From Shimia marina (GTDB lineage: Bacteria > Pseudomonadota > Alphaproteobacteria > Rhodobacterales > Rhodobacteraceae): a stretch of 47,622 nt of DNA. The stretch spans positions 1-47,622 of the forward strand of contig NZ_CYPW01000019.1 in assembly GCF_001458175.1 (NCBI RefSeq), in the 5' to 3' direction. Shown here piece after piece: positions 27,131-34,982 of this stretch. Under the pieces are notes generated by a model. That model saw nothing but the letters and a program-made list of their open reading frames with translations, did no database searches and had not been told where the DNA came from. Numbering within the stretch: the first letter of the stretch is position 1; every line of letters starts with the position of its first letter. The position numbers were made by a program, and so were the translations under genes.

Positions 27131-28206
27131 TGTTCTATCGTGAAGCGGGCGATTTCAAAACGAACTACGCTGACGACAACCAGACGTTCCCGATCAAATT
27201 CGACCGGTATCGCTACTATGCGCTGATGCTCTTTGCCTTCATCGTGGTGCCGTTCCTGATCAATGACTACTGGGTCAACGCGATCTTTCTGCCGTTCCTG
27301 ATCTATTCGATCGCGGCGATTGGTCTGAACATTCTTGTGGGGTACTGCGGGCAGGTGAGCCTCGGGACCGGGGGCTTCATGGCGGTGGGCGCCTATGCCT
27401 GCTATAAGCTCATGACCTCTTTCCCCGAAATCAGCATCTTTATCCATGTGCTTCTGGCGGGGGGTGTCACCGCGCTGGTCGGGGTGCTCTTTGGTCTGCC
27501 ATCCCTGCGCATCAAAGGCTTCTATCTGGCCGTGGCCACGCTTGCGGCTCAGTTCTTTCTGGTCTGGCTCTTCAACCGGGTGCCATGGTTTTACAACTAC
27601 TCGGCCTCTGGCCAGATTTCGGCCCCGGAACGCACCGTATTTGGCGTTGCCGTCACCGGTCCGAACACGTCTGCCTGGGCGACCTATCTGTTCTGTCTTG
27701 TTCTGCTCACCATCGTGGGGCTCATCGCGCGCAACCTGACGCGGGGCATGCAGGGACGCAAATGGATGGCCATCCGGGATATGGATATTGCGGCCGAGAT
27801 CATCGGGGTGAACCCACTGAAAGCCAAGCTGTCTGCCTTTGCGGTGAGCTCTTTCTTCATCGGTGTGGCGGGCGCATTGTACTTCTCGGTCTATCTCGGC
27901 GCGGTGGAAGTGGGCGAAGCCTTTGGCATCAACCAGTCGTTCCTGGTGCTCTTCATGATCATCATCGGCGGATTGGGTTCGATCTTCGGCTCCTTTGCCG
28001 GCGCAGCCTTCCTGGTTCTGATGCCGGTGCTGCTGAAAAACGTGCTTGTGGGTGGCCTCGGTTGGCCGACCGACATTGCCGCGCATCTCGAATTCCTGAT
28101 CGTGGGGGCGCTGATCATCGTGTTCCTGATCGCTGAACCCCATGGCCTCGCCCAACTCTGGCGCGTGGCCAAGGAGAAACTGCGGTTGTGGCCCTTCCCG
28201 CACTGA
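27130..28206 (+). CDS. livM: HAAT-family ABC transporter permease, LivM-type (cluster 2)
   Basis: Second membrane subunit, 358 residues, about nine hydrophobic segments. LNILVGYCGQVSLGTGGFMAVGAY and IGGLGSIFGSFAGAAFLVLMP are typical LivM signatures. Its start overlaps the small membrane protein stop (TGATG). A 7-bp stem-loop (28228-28247) follows in the gap to the binding-protein gene. Confidence 0.94.
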   Translation: MFYREAGDFKTNYADDNQTFPIKFDRYRYYALMLFAFIVVPFLINDYWVNAIFLPFLIYSIAAIGLNILVGYCGQVSLGTGGFMAVGAYACYKLMTSFPEISIFIHVLLAGGVTALVGVLFGLPSLRIKGFYLAVATLAAQFFLVWLFNRVPWFYNYSASGQISAPERTVFGVAVTGPNTSAWATYLFCLVLLTIVGLIARNLTRGMQGRKWMAIRDMDIAAEIIGVNPLKAKLSAFAVSSFFIGVAGALYFSVYLGAVEVGEAFGINQSFLVLFMIIIGGLGSIFGSFAGAAFLVLMPVLLKNVLVGGLGWPTDIAAHLEFLIVGALIIVFLIAEPHGLAQLWRVAKEKLRLWPFPH

Positions 28207-28227
28207 CGGCGGGGCCCTGACCATCCA

Positions 28228-28247
28228 CCGGGGCGGGGAGGCCCCGG
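28228..28247 (+). repeat. Hairpin upstream of binding-protein gene 2
   Basis: CCGGGGC (28228-28234) pairs with GCCCCGG (28241-28247) around a 6-base loop. CGGGGCC at 28210-28216 can compete for the same right arm, so two alternative folds exist. It lies 37 bases before the binding-protein start; a role as processing or stability element is inferred. Confidence 0.55.
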
Positions 28248-28284
28248 ACACACATCGGACAAAAACCAAGGGAGGAGAAACCCG

Positions 28285-29568
28285 ATGAAAATGAAGTTCG
28301 CAACCATGGCCGTGACCGCCATGATGGCCGCTGCTCCGGCAATGGCGGACCTGGTGTTCCCATCACTGAGCTACCGTACCGGCCCTTACGCGGCAGGCGG
28401 CATCCCCTTCGCGGATGGCTATGCTGACTACTTCACTTTGCTCAACGAGCGTGACGGTGGCATTGGTGGCGTGCCCACCCGACTGCTGGAATGTGAAACC
28501 GGCTACAACACGGCCAAAGGCGTGGAATGCTATGAATCCACCAAAGGCGAAGGCGCCTTGGTGTATCAGCCGCTCTCCACCGGCATCACCTATCAGCTGA
28601 TCCCGAAAGTGACCGCAGACGGCATCCCGCTGCACACCATGGGCTACGGCCGGACCTCTGCGGCCAACGGCGAAGTCTTCAGCAATGTCTTCAACTATCC
28701 CTCCAACTACTGGGATGGGGCTTCCGGTGCGATCAACTACCTTCTGGAATCCAACGGGGGTGACATCTCCGGCAAGAAAATCGCGCTGGTGTATCACAAC
28801 TCCGCCTATGGCAAAGAGCCGATCCGCACGCTCGAAGAACTGCAGAAGAAGCACGGCTATGAGCTGACCCTGCTGCCGGTGGATCACCCCGGTCAGGAAC
28901 AGAAATCCCAGTGGCTTCAGATCCGCCGCGAGCGTCCGGACTTTGTGGTCATGTGGGGCTGGGGCGTGATGAACCAGGTGGCCATTCAGGAAGCCTCCAA
29001 CATTCGCTTCCCGATGGAAAACTTCATCGGAGTGTGGTGGTCCGGTGCGGAGCATGACGTGCTGCCTGCAGGCGACAAGGCCAATGGCTACAAAGCCGTG
29101 ACCTTCCACAACGTGGGCCGTGACTTCCCTGTGTTTGACGACATCCAGAAATATGTTGTGGACACTGGCAAAGCCGCAGGTGCCGGTGATCAGATTGGCA
29201 ACGTGCTCTACAACCGTGGCATGTACGCGGCGATGCTCGCAGCTGAGGCTGCCAAAACCGCACAGGAAATGCACGGCACCGCAGAGATCACCCCGGCGAT
29301 GATGCGCGATGGCATGGAAGCACTGGTGATCGACGAAGCCAAGATGACCGCTCTGGGCATGCCGAACTTCGGCCCAAGCTTCAACGTGTCCTGTGAAAAC
29401 CACGGTGGTCCGGGCCTCGTTGGCATGACTCAGTGGGACGCAGCCAATCAGACCTGGTCAATGATCTCTGACTTTAAAGAGACCGACGGCGAAGTCATTG
29501 GCGCTTTGGTTGCGGAAGACTCCGCCTCCTACGCGGCGGAAAACAACATTGAAGCTGGCTGTAAGTAA
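28285..29568 (+). CDS. ABC transporter substrate-binding protein (cluster 2)
   Basis: Periplasmic receptor of 427 residues with a Sec signal peptide (MKMKFATMAVTAMMAAAPAMA, cut before DLVF). Mature sequence shows SYRTGPYAAGGIPFADGYADY, ALVYHNSAYGKEPI and VMWGWGVMNQVAIQEA. It belongs to the longer (about 400-430 residue) Peripla_BP_6 group and has two or more Cys (LLECETG, VECYES, SCENHGG, EAGCK) that could form disulfides. GGGAGG upstream sets the ATG. It is poorly similar to the cluster 1 binding protein, so the two importers probably have different ligands. Confidence 0.93.
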   Translation: MKMKFATMAVTAMMAAAPAMADLVFPSLSYRTGPYAAGGIPFADGYADYFTLLNERDGGIGGVPTRLLECETGYNTAKGVECYESTKGEGALVYQPLSTGITYQLIPKVTADGIPLHTMGYGRTSAANGEVFSNVFNYPSNYWDGASGAINYLLESNGGDISGKKIALVYHNSAYGKEPIRTLEELQKKHGYELTLLPVDHPGQEQKSQWLQIRRERPDFVVMWGWGVMNQVAIQEASNIRFPMENFIGVWWSGAEHDVLPAGDKANGYKAVTFHNVGRDFPVFDDIQKYVVDTGKAAGAGDQIGNVLYNRGMYAAMLAAEAAKTAQEMHGTAEITPAMMRDGMEALVIDEAKMTALGMPNFGPSFNVSCENHGGPGLVGMTQWDAANQTWSMISDFKETDGEVIGALVAEDSASYAAENNIEAGCK

Positions 29569-29586
29569 GCGGCTCTAAATACCTCC

Positions 29587-29612
29587 GCTCCGGCCGGGTT
29601 TTCGGCCGGAGC
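29587..29612 (+). terminator. Strong intra-operon stem-loop after binding-protein gene 2
   Basis: GCTCCGGCCG (29587-29596) pairs perfectly with CGGCCGGAGC (29603-29612) around the loop GGTTTT, 18 bases after the stop codon and 29 bases before livF. There is no T-run after it. It is likely a partial terminator or 3-prime stabiliser that lets binding protein exceed LivF. Confidence 0.75.
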
Positions 29613-29641
29613 ACCCCAAAAGCGAGAGAAAGACAACGCAT

Positions 29642-30460
29642 ATGCTTGACGCTGGTCGCACCGAAGAGACCCTGCTGGAGGTCAACAATATCGAGGTGAT
29701 CTACAATCACGTGATCCTCGTGCTCAAAGGCGTGAGCCTGTCTGTGCCCAAGGGCGGCATCACCGCGTTGCTGGGTGGCAATGGCGCAGGCAAGACCACC
29801 ACGCTCAAAGCCATCTCCAACCTGCTGCATTCTGAACGCGGCGAGGTGACAAAAGGCTCCATCAATTACCGGGGTGAACCGGTGGCCGATCTGGATCCTG
29901 CCGCATTGGTGAAAAAAGGCGTCATTCAGGTGATGGAAGGCCGACACTGCTTTGAACATCTGACCGTAGAAGAGAACCTGCTGACCGGGGCCTATACCCG
30001 CAGTGGCGGCGATGTCGCCGCGGATCTGGAAATGGTGTATGACTATTTCCCGCGTCTGAAGACCCGTCGCAAATCCCAGGCCGGGTATACCTCTGGCGGC
30101 GAGCAACAGATGGTGGCCATTGGCCGCGCGTTGATGAGCCGTCCGGAGTGTATCTTGCTGGATGAACCTTCCATGGGGCTTGCACCTCAGTTGGTGGAGG
30201 AGATCTTTACCATCGTGAAAGATCTCAACGAAAAGGAAGGCAATACTTTCCTGCTCGCAGAACAGAATACCAACGTTGCTCTGCGCTTTGCCCATTATGG
30301 CTACATTCTGGAAAGCGGACGTGTGGTTATGGATGGCCCCGCCGCCGATCTGCGCGAAAATCCCGACGTCAAAGAATTTTATCTCGGGATGTCTGATGAC
30401 GGCCGCAAATCCTTCCGCGATGTGCGGTCTTACCGTCGTCGCAAACGCTGGCTGAGCTGA
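29642..30460 (+). CDS. livF: HAAT-family ABC transporter ATPase, LivF-type (cluster 2)
   Basis: ATPase of 272 residues: Walker A GGNGAGKTT, signature SGGEQQMVAIGRALM, Walker B ILLDEPSMGLA, H-loop AEQNTN. The C-terminus extends past the normal end (EFYLG) with about 20 residues, finishing SYRRRKRWLS, parallel to the basic/aromatic tail of the cluster 1 LivF. It is separated from its transporter partners by the binding-protein gene and hairpin, an unusual gene order compared with cluster 1. Confidence 0.95.
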   Translation: MLDAGRTEETLLEVNNIEVIYNHVILVLKGVSLSVPKGGITALLGGNGAGKTTTLKAISNLLHSERGEVTKGSINYRGEPVADLDPAALVKKGVIQVMEGRHCFEHLTVEENLLTGAYTRSGGDVAADLEMVYDYFPRLKTRRKSQAGYTSGGEQQMVAIGRALMSRPECILLDEPSMGLAPQLVEEIFTIVKDLNEKEGNTFLLAEQNTNVALRFAHYGYILESGRVVMDGPAADLRENPDVKEFYLGMSDDGRKSFRDVRSYRRRKRWLS

Positions 30461-30471
30461 CACCTGACTTG

Positions 30472-30500
30472 CGTGAAACGGCGACAGGCTCGGTTTCACG
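30472..30500 (+). terminator. Hairpin between livF and the PaaK-like gene
   Basis: CGTGAAAC (30472-30479) pairs with GTTTCACG (30493-30500) around a 13-base loop and is followed by TTT. It is a moderate terminator or attenuator. The 160-base gap means the PaaK-like gene may be partly uncoupled from the importer. Confidence 0.55.
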
Positions 30501-30620
30501 TTTCCCTCCGCCCGCTGGGGCACTCTCACGACCGCCGTTCCGCGCTGACTCAGAGGCAGCGGCCTGGCGCATCTTTGCCACATCACCGCTGTGGCGCGAG
30601 CACAAACAAAGGATGGCACC

Positions 30621-31841
30621 ATGAGCCGCTTTTTTGACGACCTGGAAACCCGCAGCGCCGATCAGCGCGCCGCCGATGTGGCTGCTGCTTTGCCCGCACA
30701 GATCGCGCGGGCCAAAGCTTTACCGGGGTTTTTGTCCAGTTTGTCATCCGTCGATTCTGCGACGATCACCTCTGTAGAGGCCCTGGCCGGGCTGCCGGTT
30801 CTGCGCAAATCCGAATTGGGCACCGCGCAGAAAGCCAACGGTCCGTTGGGCGGGTTTGCCGATCTCAGCAATCCCAATATCGTGCATGTTTTCCAGTCCC
30901 CCGGCCCAATCTATGAACCCGGTGGCCAGACTTCGGATTGGTTCCGCTTTGGCCGGGTGCTGCATGCGGTGGGGATTGGCGCGGACGATATTGTTCAGAA
31001 CTGCTTTTCCTACCATCTTACCCCCGCAGGCATGATGTTTGAGAGCGGGGCGCGTGCGGTGGGCGCTAAGGTTTTGCCCGCCGGTGTGGGGCAGACTGAA
31101 ATGCAGGTGCGCGCGGCGGCCGATATCGGCACCACCGCCTATGCAGGCACGCCAGACTATCTCAAGATCATTTTGGACAAGGCCGAGGAGATGGGCGAAA
31201 AGCTCGCAATCACCAAAGCCACAGTGGGCGGTGGCGCATTGTTCCCCTCGCTGCGTCAGGAATACGCCGATCGGGGCATCACCTGTCTGCAGGGCTATGG
31301 CACGGCGGATCTGGGCTCCATCGCCTATGAATCAGAGGCTATGGAAGGCATGATCATTGACGAAGGCGTGATCGTGGAAATCGTCACCCCCGGTACAGGC
31401 ACGCCCGTGGCCCCCGGCGAAGTCGGCGAAGTACTTGTGACCTCTCTCAACCCGGATTATCCGCTTGTGCGCTTTGCCACTGGCGACCTCTCCGCCATCC
31501 TCCCTGGGCAAAGCCCCTGTGGCCGGACAAACATGCGCATCAAAGGTTGGATGGGTCGTGCAGACCAAACCGCCAAGATCAAAGGCATGTTTGTCCGTCC
31601 AGAGCAGGTGGCTGCGCTTGTGGCAAAACATGAAGAAGTGTCCAAGGCCCGCGTGATTGCGACTCGCTCCGGTGAGATGGATGTAATGACGGTGCAGATT
31701 GAAAGCACCGGTGGCGATGCGCAGGCCTATGGCGCATCGGTGGCAGATGCGCTCAAACTCAAGGGACAGATTGAGATCGTCGCGCCGGGCGCCCTGCCCA
31801 AAGACGGCATCGTGATCGAAGATCAGCGTAAGTACGACTGA
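30621..31841 (+). CDS. PaaK-like (phenylacetate-CoA ligase family) protein with degenerate motifs
   Basis: A 406-residue member of the PaaK branch of adenylate-forming enzymes. The scaffold is clear: YHLTPAGMMFESGARAVGAKV, GTTAYAGTPDYLKIIL, YGTADLG, YPLVRFATGDLSAILPG, CGRTNMRIKGWMGRADQTAKIKG. However, where PaaK has the P-loop SSGTTGKP, this protein reads FQSPGPIYEPGG (about 91-102). The C-terminal GK motif that carries the catalytic Lys reads LPKDGIVIED, with no Lys after the Gly. If the alignment is right, adenylation is impaired or altered. AAGGA 8 bases upstream sets the start at 30621. It lies last in cluster 2 and could be a non-canonical ligase or an accessory protein. Confidence 0.85.
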   Translation: MSRFFDDLETRSADQRAADVAAALPAQIARAKALPGFLSSLSSVDSATITSVEALAGLPVLRKSELGTAQKANGPLGGFADLSNPNIVHVFQSPGPIYEPGGQTSDWFRFGRVLHAVGIGADDIVQNCFSYHLTPAGMMFESGARAVGAKVLPAGVGQTEMQVRAAADIGTTAYAGTPDYLKIILDKAEEMGEKLAITKATVGGGALFPSLRQEYADRGITCLQGYGTADLGSIAYESEAMEGMIIDEGVIVEIVTPGTGTPVAPGEVGEVLVTSLNPDYPLVRFATGDLSAILPGQSPCGRTNMRIKGWMGRADQTAKIKGMFVRPEQVAALVAKHEEVSKARVIATRSGEMDVMTVQIESTGGDAQAYGASVADALKLKGQIEIVAPGALPKDGIVIEDQRKYD

Positions 31842-31842
31842 A

Positions 31843-31862
31843 GCACCCCCCGTGGTGGGTGC
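31843..31862. terminator. Hairpin between convergent PaaK-like gene and dinB
   Basis: GCACCC (31843-31848) pairs with GGGTGC (31857-31862) around an 8-base loop in the 44-base gap between two convergent genes. No T-run, so it is a weak candidate shared terminator. Confidence 0.45.
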
Positions 31863-31885
31863 GCCGCTGGCCGCGTTGACATCCC

Positions 31886-33139
31886 TCAACGCATCGCGCG
31901 GCCTTTGACAATCGCATCCGCCCCAAAGCGCGCCCGGATTGCATCCGTGGCGCGCTCTGCTTTGGCGCGCTGGCTGGCCTGAGGATCCAGCAAATCCCCA
32001 GAAAGGTCTGCCTGTGTGGCTGGCACCAGATCCGCCAGACCCACACCAATCAACCGATAGGGTCCTTCATTGCCAACCTGATCAAACAGGCCACGCGCCG
32101 TGCGATAGAGGGTATCCGCCATTTGCGTGGCATCGCGCAGGCTGACACGTCGGCTGATGCTGCTGAAATTGGCGCGTTTGAGTTTGAGCGTGACGACGCG
32201 CCCGGCAAGATCCTTGGCCTTGGCGCGGTCGCTGACCTTTTCTGACAGCCGCCACAGATGCCCGTCCAGAATATCGAGATTGGCGGTGTCTTCATAGAAT
32301 GTGGTCTCGTTGCTGATGCTTTTCATCGGCGTATGGGCCGAGATCTTGCGCTTGTCCTGTCCGCGCGCCAGATGCCACAAACGATAACCCGTGTTGCCAA
32401 ACCGGGCGATCAGATCCTGCTGATCCCACCGCAGCAGGTCGGTGAAGGTGCGAATGCCCGCCCGTTCCAGGCTGTCGCGCGCCACCGGACCAATGCCCCA
32501 GATCAGGCCAACGGGTTTGTCCGCCAAAAAGGCGCTTGTCTCCGCCTTGCCAATCACCGAAAAGCCGCGCGGCTTGTCCAAATCACTCGCCACCTTGGCC
32601 AGAAATTTGTTGTGGGACAGCCCTATGGAGCCGGTCACGCCCAACTCGTCTTTCATGCGTTTGGTCAGCCGGGCCAGCATCACCGCAGGCGGGGCCCCAT
32701 GCAGTTTGGCCGTGCCGCTCATATCCAGAAAGGCTTCGTCCAGCGACAGGGGTTCTATCACCGGGGTCAGCTCATCCATCATTTTGCGAATGGCACGGCT
32801 GACTTCCACATAGACGTCCATGCGGGGCTTGATCACCACCGCATCCGGGCAGAGCTTGAGCGCCTGAAACATCGGCATGGCGCTGCGCACGCCACGAATG
32901 CGCGCCACATAACAGGCAGTGGACACCACGCCGCGTTTGCCGCCGCCGATGATCACGGGCTTGTCAATCAAATCCGGGTTATCGCGCTTCTCCACACTTG
33001 CATAAAACGCGTCGCAATCCATATGCGCTATAGATAGCGAAAACAGCTCCGGATGGGCTGTCACTCGAAAGCTACCACAGTTTGGACATCTTTTTGTGGT
33101 TTCCAATTCGTTAAGACAATCGCGGCATACTGCTGGCAT
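31886..33139 (-). CDS. dinB: DNA polymerase IV (Y-family, DinB)
   Basis: Error-prone translesion polymerase, 417 residues. The catalytic acids are in HMDCDAFYASVE (Asp 41) and PLSLDEAFLDMSG. IGLSHNKFLAKVASDLDKP and LWGIGPVAR-type HhH regions follow. An N-terminal extension of about 37 residues holds two Cys pairs (C5, C8, C18, C21) that form a probable zinc ribbon, a form seen in alphaproteobacterial DinB and absent from E. coli DinB. The start at 33139 has GAAGGTG just upstream. No exact LexA box (GTTC-N7-GTTC) is seen in front of it. Confidence 0.95.
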   Translation of the reverse strand: MPAVCRDCLNELETTKRCPNCGSFRVTAHPELFSLSIAHMDCDAFYASVEKRDNPDLIDKPVIIGGGKRGVVSTACYVARIRGVRSAMPMFQALKLCPDAVVIKPRMDVYVEVSRAIRKMMDELTPVIEPLSLDEAFLDMSGTAKLHGAPPAVMLARLTKRMKDELGVTGSIGLSHNKFLAKVASDLDKPRGFSVIGKAETSAFLADKPVGLIWGIGPVARDSLERAGIRTFTDLLRWDQQDLIARFGNTGYRLWHLARGQDKRKISAHTPMKSISNETTFYEDTANLDILDGHLWRLSEKVSDRAKAKDLAGRVVTLKLKRANFSSISRRVSLRDATQMADTLYRTARGLFDQVGNEGPYRLIGVGLADLVPATQADLSGDLLDPQASQRAKAERATDAIRARFGADAIVKGRAMR

Positions 33140-33151
33140 TGGGCACCTTCG

Positions 33152-33179
33152 CACGGAACAGGCTTCACACGGAACAGGC
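33152..33179. repeat. Tandem 12-base repeat with 16-base period
   Basis: CACGGAACAGGC at 33152-33163 and again at 33168-33179, separated by TTCA. It lies in the short divergent region between dinB and the Nudix gene, directly before the Nudix ATG. The second copy supplies the likely ribosome site. It may be a simple duplication or a pair of operators. Confidence 0.6.
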
Positions 33180-33180
33180 C

Positions 33181-33660
33181 ATGACTATAGCATTTCACAC
33201 ACTACCTGACAGGGCTTATCGCGGCGCCAAGCTGATCCTGTTTGTGGGGGATAAACTGGTCACGGTGCTGCGCGATGACAAACCTGATATCCCTTGGCCA
33301 GCCTATTGGGATTTCCCCGGCGGCGGGCGCGAGGGCAATGAATCCGGTCTCTGTTGTGCGCTGCGCGAAACCCGCGAGGAAATTGGACTCAACCTGTCAG
33401 AGGGTGATGTGGTCTGGGCCCGCCGCTATCAGCGGCACGATCACTTCACGTGGTTTTTTGCTGCCCAGCTTCCGGCCTCAGCGGCACAGCGCATTGTGCT
33501 GGGCGATGAGGGGCAGCGCTGGACGCTGATGTCCCCTCAGGTCTACCTGACCCATCCCAGAGGCATTCCGCATTTTCAGGCGCGGCTTGCGGATTTCATT
33601 GCCGCCACCGACCGGTTTGAGCCCAGCCGCTATCAGGTGCCACTGGCCGCCTGCGCCTGA
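33181..33660 (+). CDS. Nudix hydrolase
   Basis: Hydrolyses a nucleoside diphosphate linked to another moiety, with Mg ions. The 159 residues contain a complete Nudix box: G48-x5-E54-x7-R62-E63-T-R-E66-E67-I-G-L70 (GGREGNE, then RETREEIGL). The substrate cannot be told from the box. It is divergent from dinB with only 41 bases between starts, so the two may share regulation; a pool-sanitising role (removing damaged nucleotides) would fit but is inference. Confidence 0.9.
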   Translation: MTIAFHTLPDRAYRGAKLILFVGDKLVTVLRDDKPDIPWPAYWDFPGGGREGNESGLCCALRETREEIGLNLSEGDVVWARRYQRHDHFTWFFAAQLPASAAQRIVLGDEGQRWTLMSPQVYLTHPRGIPHFQARLADFIAATDRFEPSRYQVPLAACA

Positions 33661-33685
33661 CGCAGACAGCCTGTGATGTTGTGGA

Positions 33686-34405
33686 TCAACGGTTGGGCTG
33701 ACGCGCCTGTGCAGAGGCCAGCTCGCTGACAATCGCCTCGGCGGCGGCACGCGGATCTTCTGCGGTCCAGACCGGGCGGCCTACCACAATGTGATTTGCC
33801 CCATCGGCAACCGCATTGGCCGGGGTGGCCACACGTTTCTGATCGCCAAGCGCGGCCCCCGCCGGGCGCACACCCGGCGTCACGATCAGACGCCCTTCGG
33901 CCTCTGGCAGGGCCCGGATCAAAGCGGCTTCCTGAGGGGAGGCAATCACGCCATCGGCCCCAGCGTCAAAGGCCCGCCCCGCACGTTCCTGCACCAGATC
34001 CCGGATTTCACCTTCTTTGATCAGGCAATTGTCCAGATCGCTGCGGTCCAGAGAGGTCAGGATGGTGACGCCCAGAATTTTCAGATTGCTTCCGGCGGCG
34101 CCCTGTTTGGCGGCGGCCACCACATGCGGGTCGCCATGCACAGTCAGGAAATCCAGATCAAACTGCGCCAGCCCCCGCACGGCGGCCTCAACCGTGGCAC
34201 CAATGTCAAACAGCTTCATATCCAGAAAGATCCGCTTGCCATGCTCATCTTTCAGCTCATTGGCCAATGCCAGCCCGCCACCGGTGAGCATTCCCAGTCC
34301 GATCTTGTAGAAAGACACGGTGTCACCAAGGGTCTCGGCAAGCTTCAAACCCTCCAGGGCATTGGGCACATCAAGGGCTACGATCAGGCGGTCGTCTGAA
34401 CTCAT
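33686..34405 (-). CDS. pyrF: Orotidine 5-phosphate decarboxylase
   Basis: Last step of UMP synthesis: decarboxylation of OMP. The 239-residue TIM-barrel protein shows VALDVP (Asp 12), YKIGLGML (Lys 34), and the catalytic array D62-x-K64-x-x-D67 in FLDMKLFDIGATV. The phosphate-binding C-terminal VTPGVRPAGA and VVGRPV are also present. Start at 34405 chosen because homology begins with MSSDDRLIVAL; longer frames have no support. It is convergent with the Nudix gene and 109 bases downstream of a terminator-like hairpin. Confidence 0.97.
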   Translation of the reverse strand: MSSDDRLIVALDVPNALEGLKLAETLGDTVSFYKIGLGMLTGGGLALANELKDEHGKRIFLDMKLFDIGATVEAAVRGLAQFDLDFLTVHGDPHVVAAAKQGAAGSNLKILGVTILTSLDRSDLDNCLIKEGEIRDLVQERAGRAFDAGADGVIASPQEAALIRALPEAEGRLIVTPGVRPAGAALGDQKRVATPANAVADGANHIVVGRPVWTAEDPRAAAEAIVSELASAQARQPNR

Positions 34406-34514
34406 GGGGGTCTCCAGCGGTTTCAGGGTGGCAAAAAGCAAACGGGCGCTTCCTACCGCCTTCCCCTGTGTCGGGCAAGCCTTGGCACAGAGGTTTTGCA
34501 GGGATTTTAACGCA

Positions 34515-34539
34515 AAACAGCCCCGCATGGGGGCTGTTT
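34515..34539 (-). terminator. Rho-independent terminator of the small gene
   Basis: AAACAGCCCC (34515-34524) pairs perfectly with GGGGCTGTTT (34530-34539) around a 5-base loop, 22 bases after the small gene's stop. On the minus strand the stem ends in TTTT. Confidence 0.8.
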
Positions 34540-34560
34540 GAAAGTACATATGGGGTCGTG

Positions 34561-34821
34561 TCAGCCCTCGTTGGGCAAAATGCCCGGCGCAAAAGATACC
34601 TCTTCGCGCCCCGTGCGGATCTCAGGCATCCGCCGCAATTGGCGCAGGGCATCTCGGATAAAGGCCAGACGGCGCGCGCCTTTAGACTGTTCTTCCTCAG
34701 CGGGCACATTGCACAGAAGTCTCACATCACGGGCGTCACAGCTGAGGCTGACCATCGCGGAGAATTCTCCAAGGGTCTGGCGGTAGGTGGGGTTAGAGAT
34801 CTGGATGTCGGTCACATGCAT
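34561..34821 (-). CDS. Small conserved-looking protein of unknown function
   Basis: An 86-residue soluble protein beginning MHVTDIQISNPTYRQTLGEF. It contains two Cys (SCDARD, LLCNVP) and a basic helix (ARRLAFIRDALRQLRRMPEIRTG). AAAGGG 6 bases before ATG 34821 and its own terminator support a real single-gene unit. I do not recognise a named family; composition is like neighbouring genes. Confidence 0.75.
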   Translation of the reverse strand: MHVTDIQISNPTYRQTLGEFSAMVSLSCDARDVRLLCNVPAEEEQSKGARRLAFIRDALRQLRRMPEIRTGREEVSFAPGILPNEG

Positions 34822-34982
34822 GCTGTGCCCTTTCTTGGTCGTTCTGAGTGGTGCAATGAACATGCCGCTGAAATGGGGCAAAATTTGTCCAAGACTAGGG
34901 GGATTTTTAGGGCCATTTGCCCCCTTGGTATTTGAGCATGGCCCAAACCTCTAAAAACCTGATGAATTTACGTTCTGACAGT

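Noticed and set aside
27061-28269. A 402-codon minus-strand frame opposite livM of cluster 2
   Set aside because: Antisense shadow of a permease; rich in His, Asp, Gln and Arg as expected for the reverse of hydrophobic codons.
33156-33175. GAAC repeats before dinB as an alphaproteobacterial LexA box
   Set aside because: The two GAAC are 12 bases apart, not 7, and belong to a simple tandem duplication.
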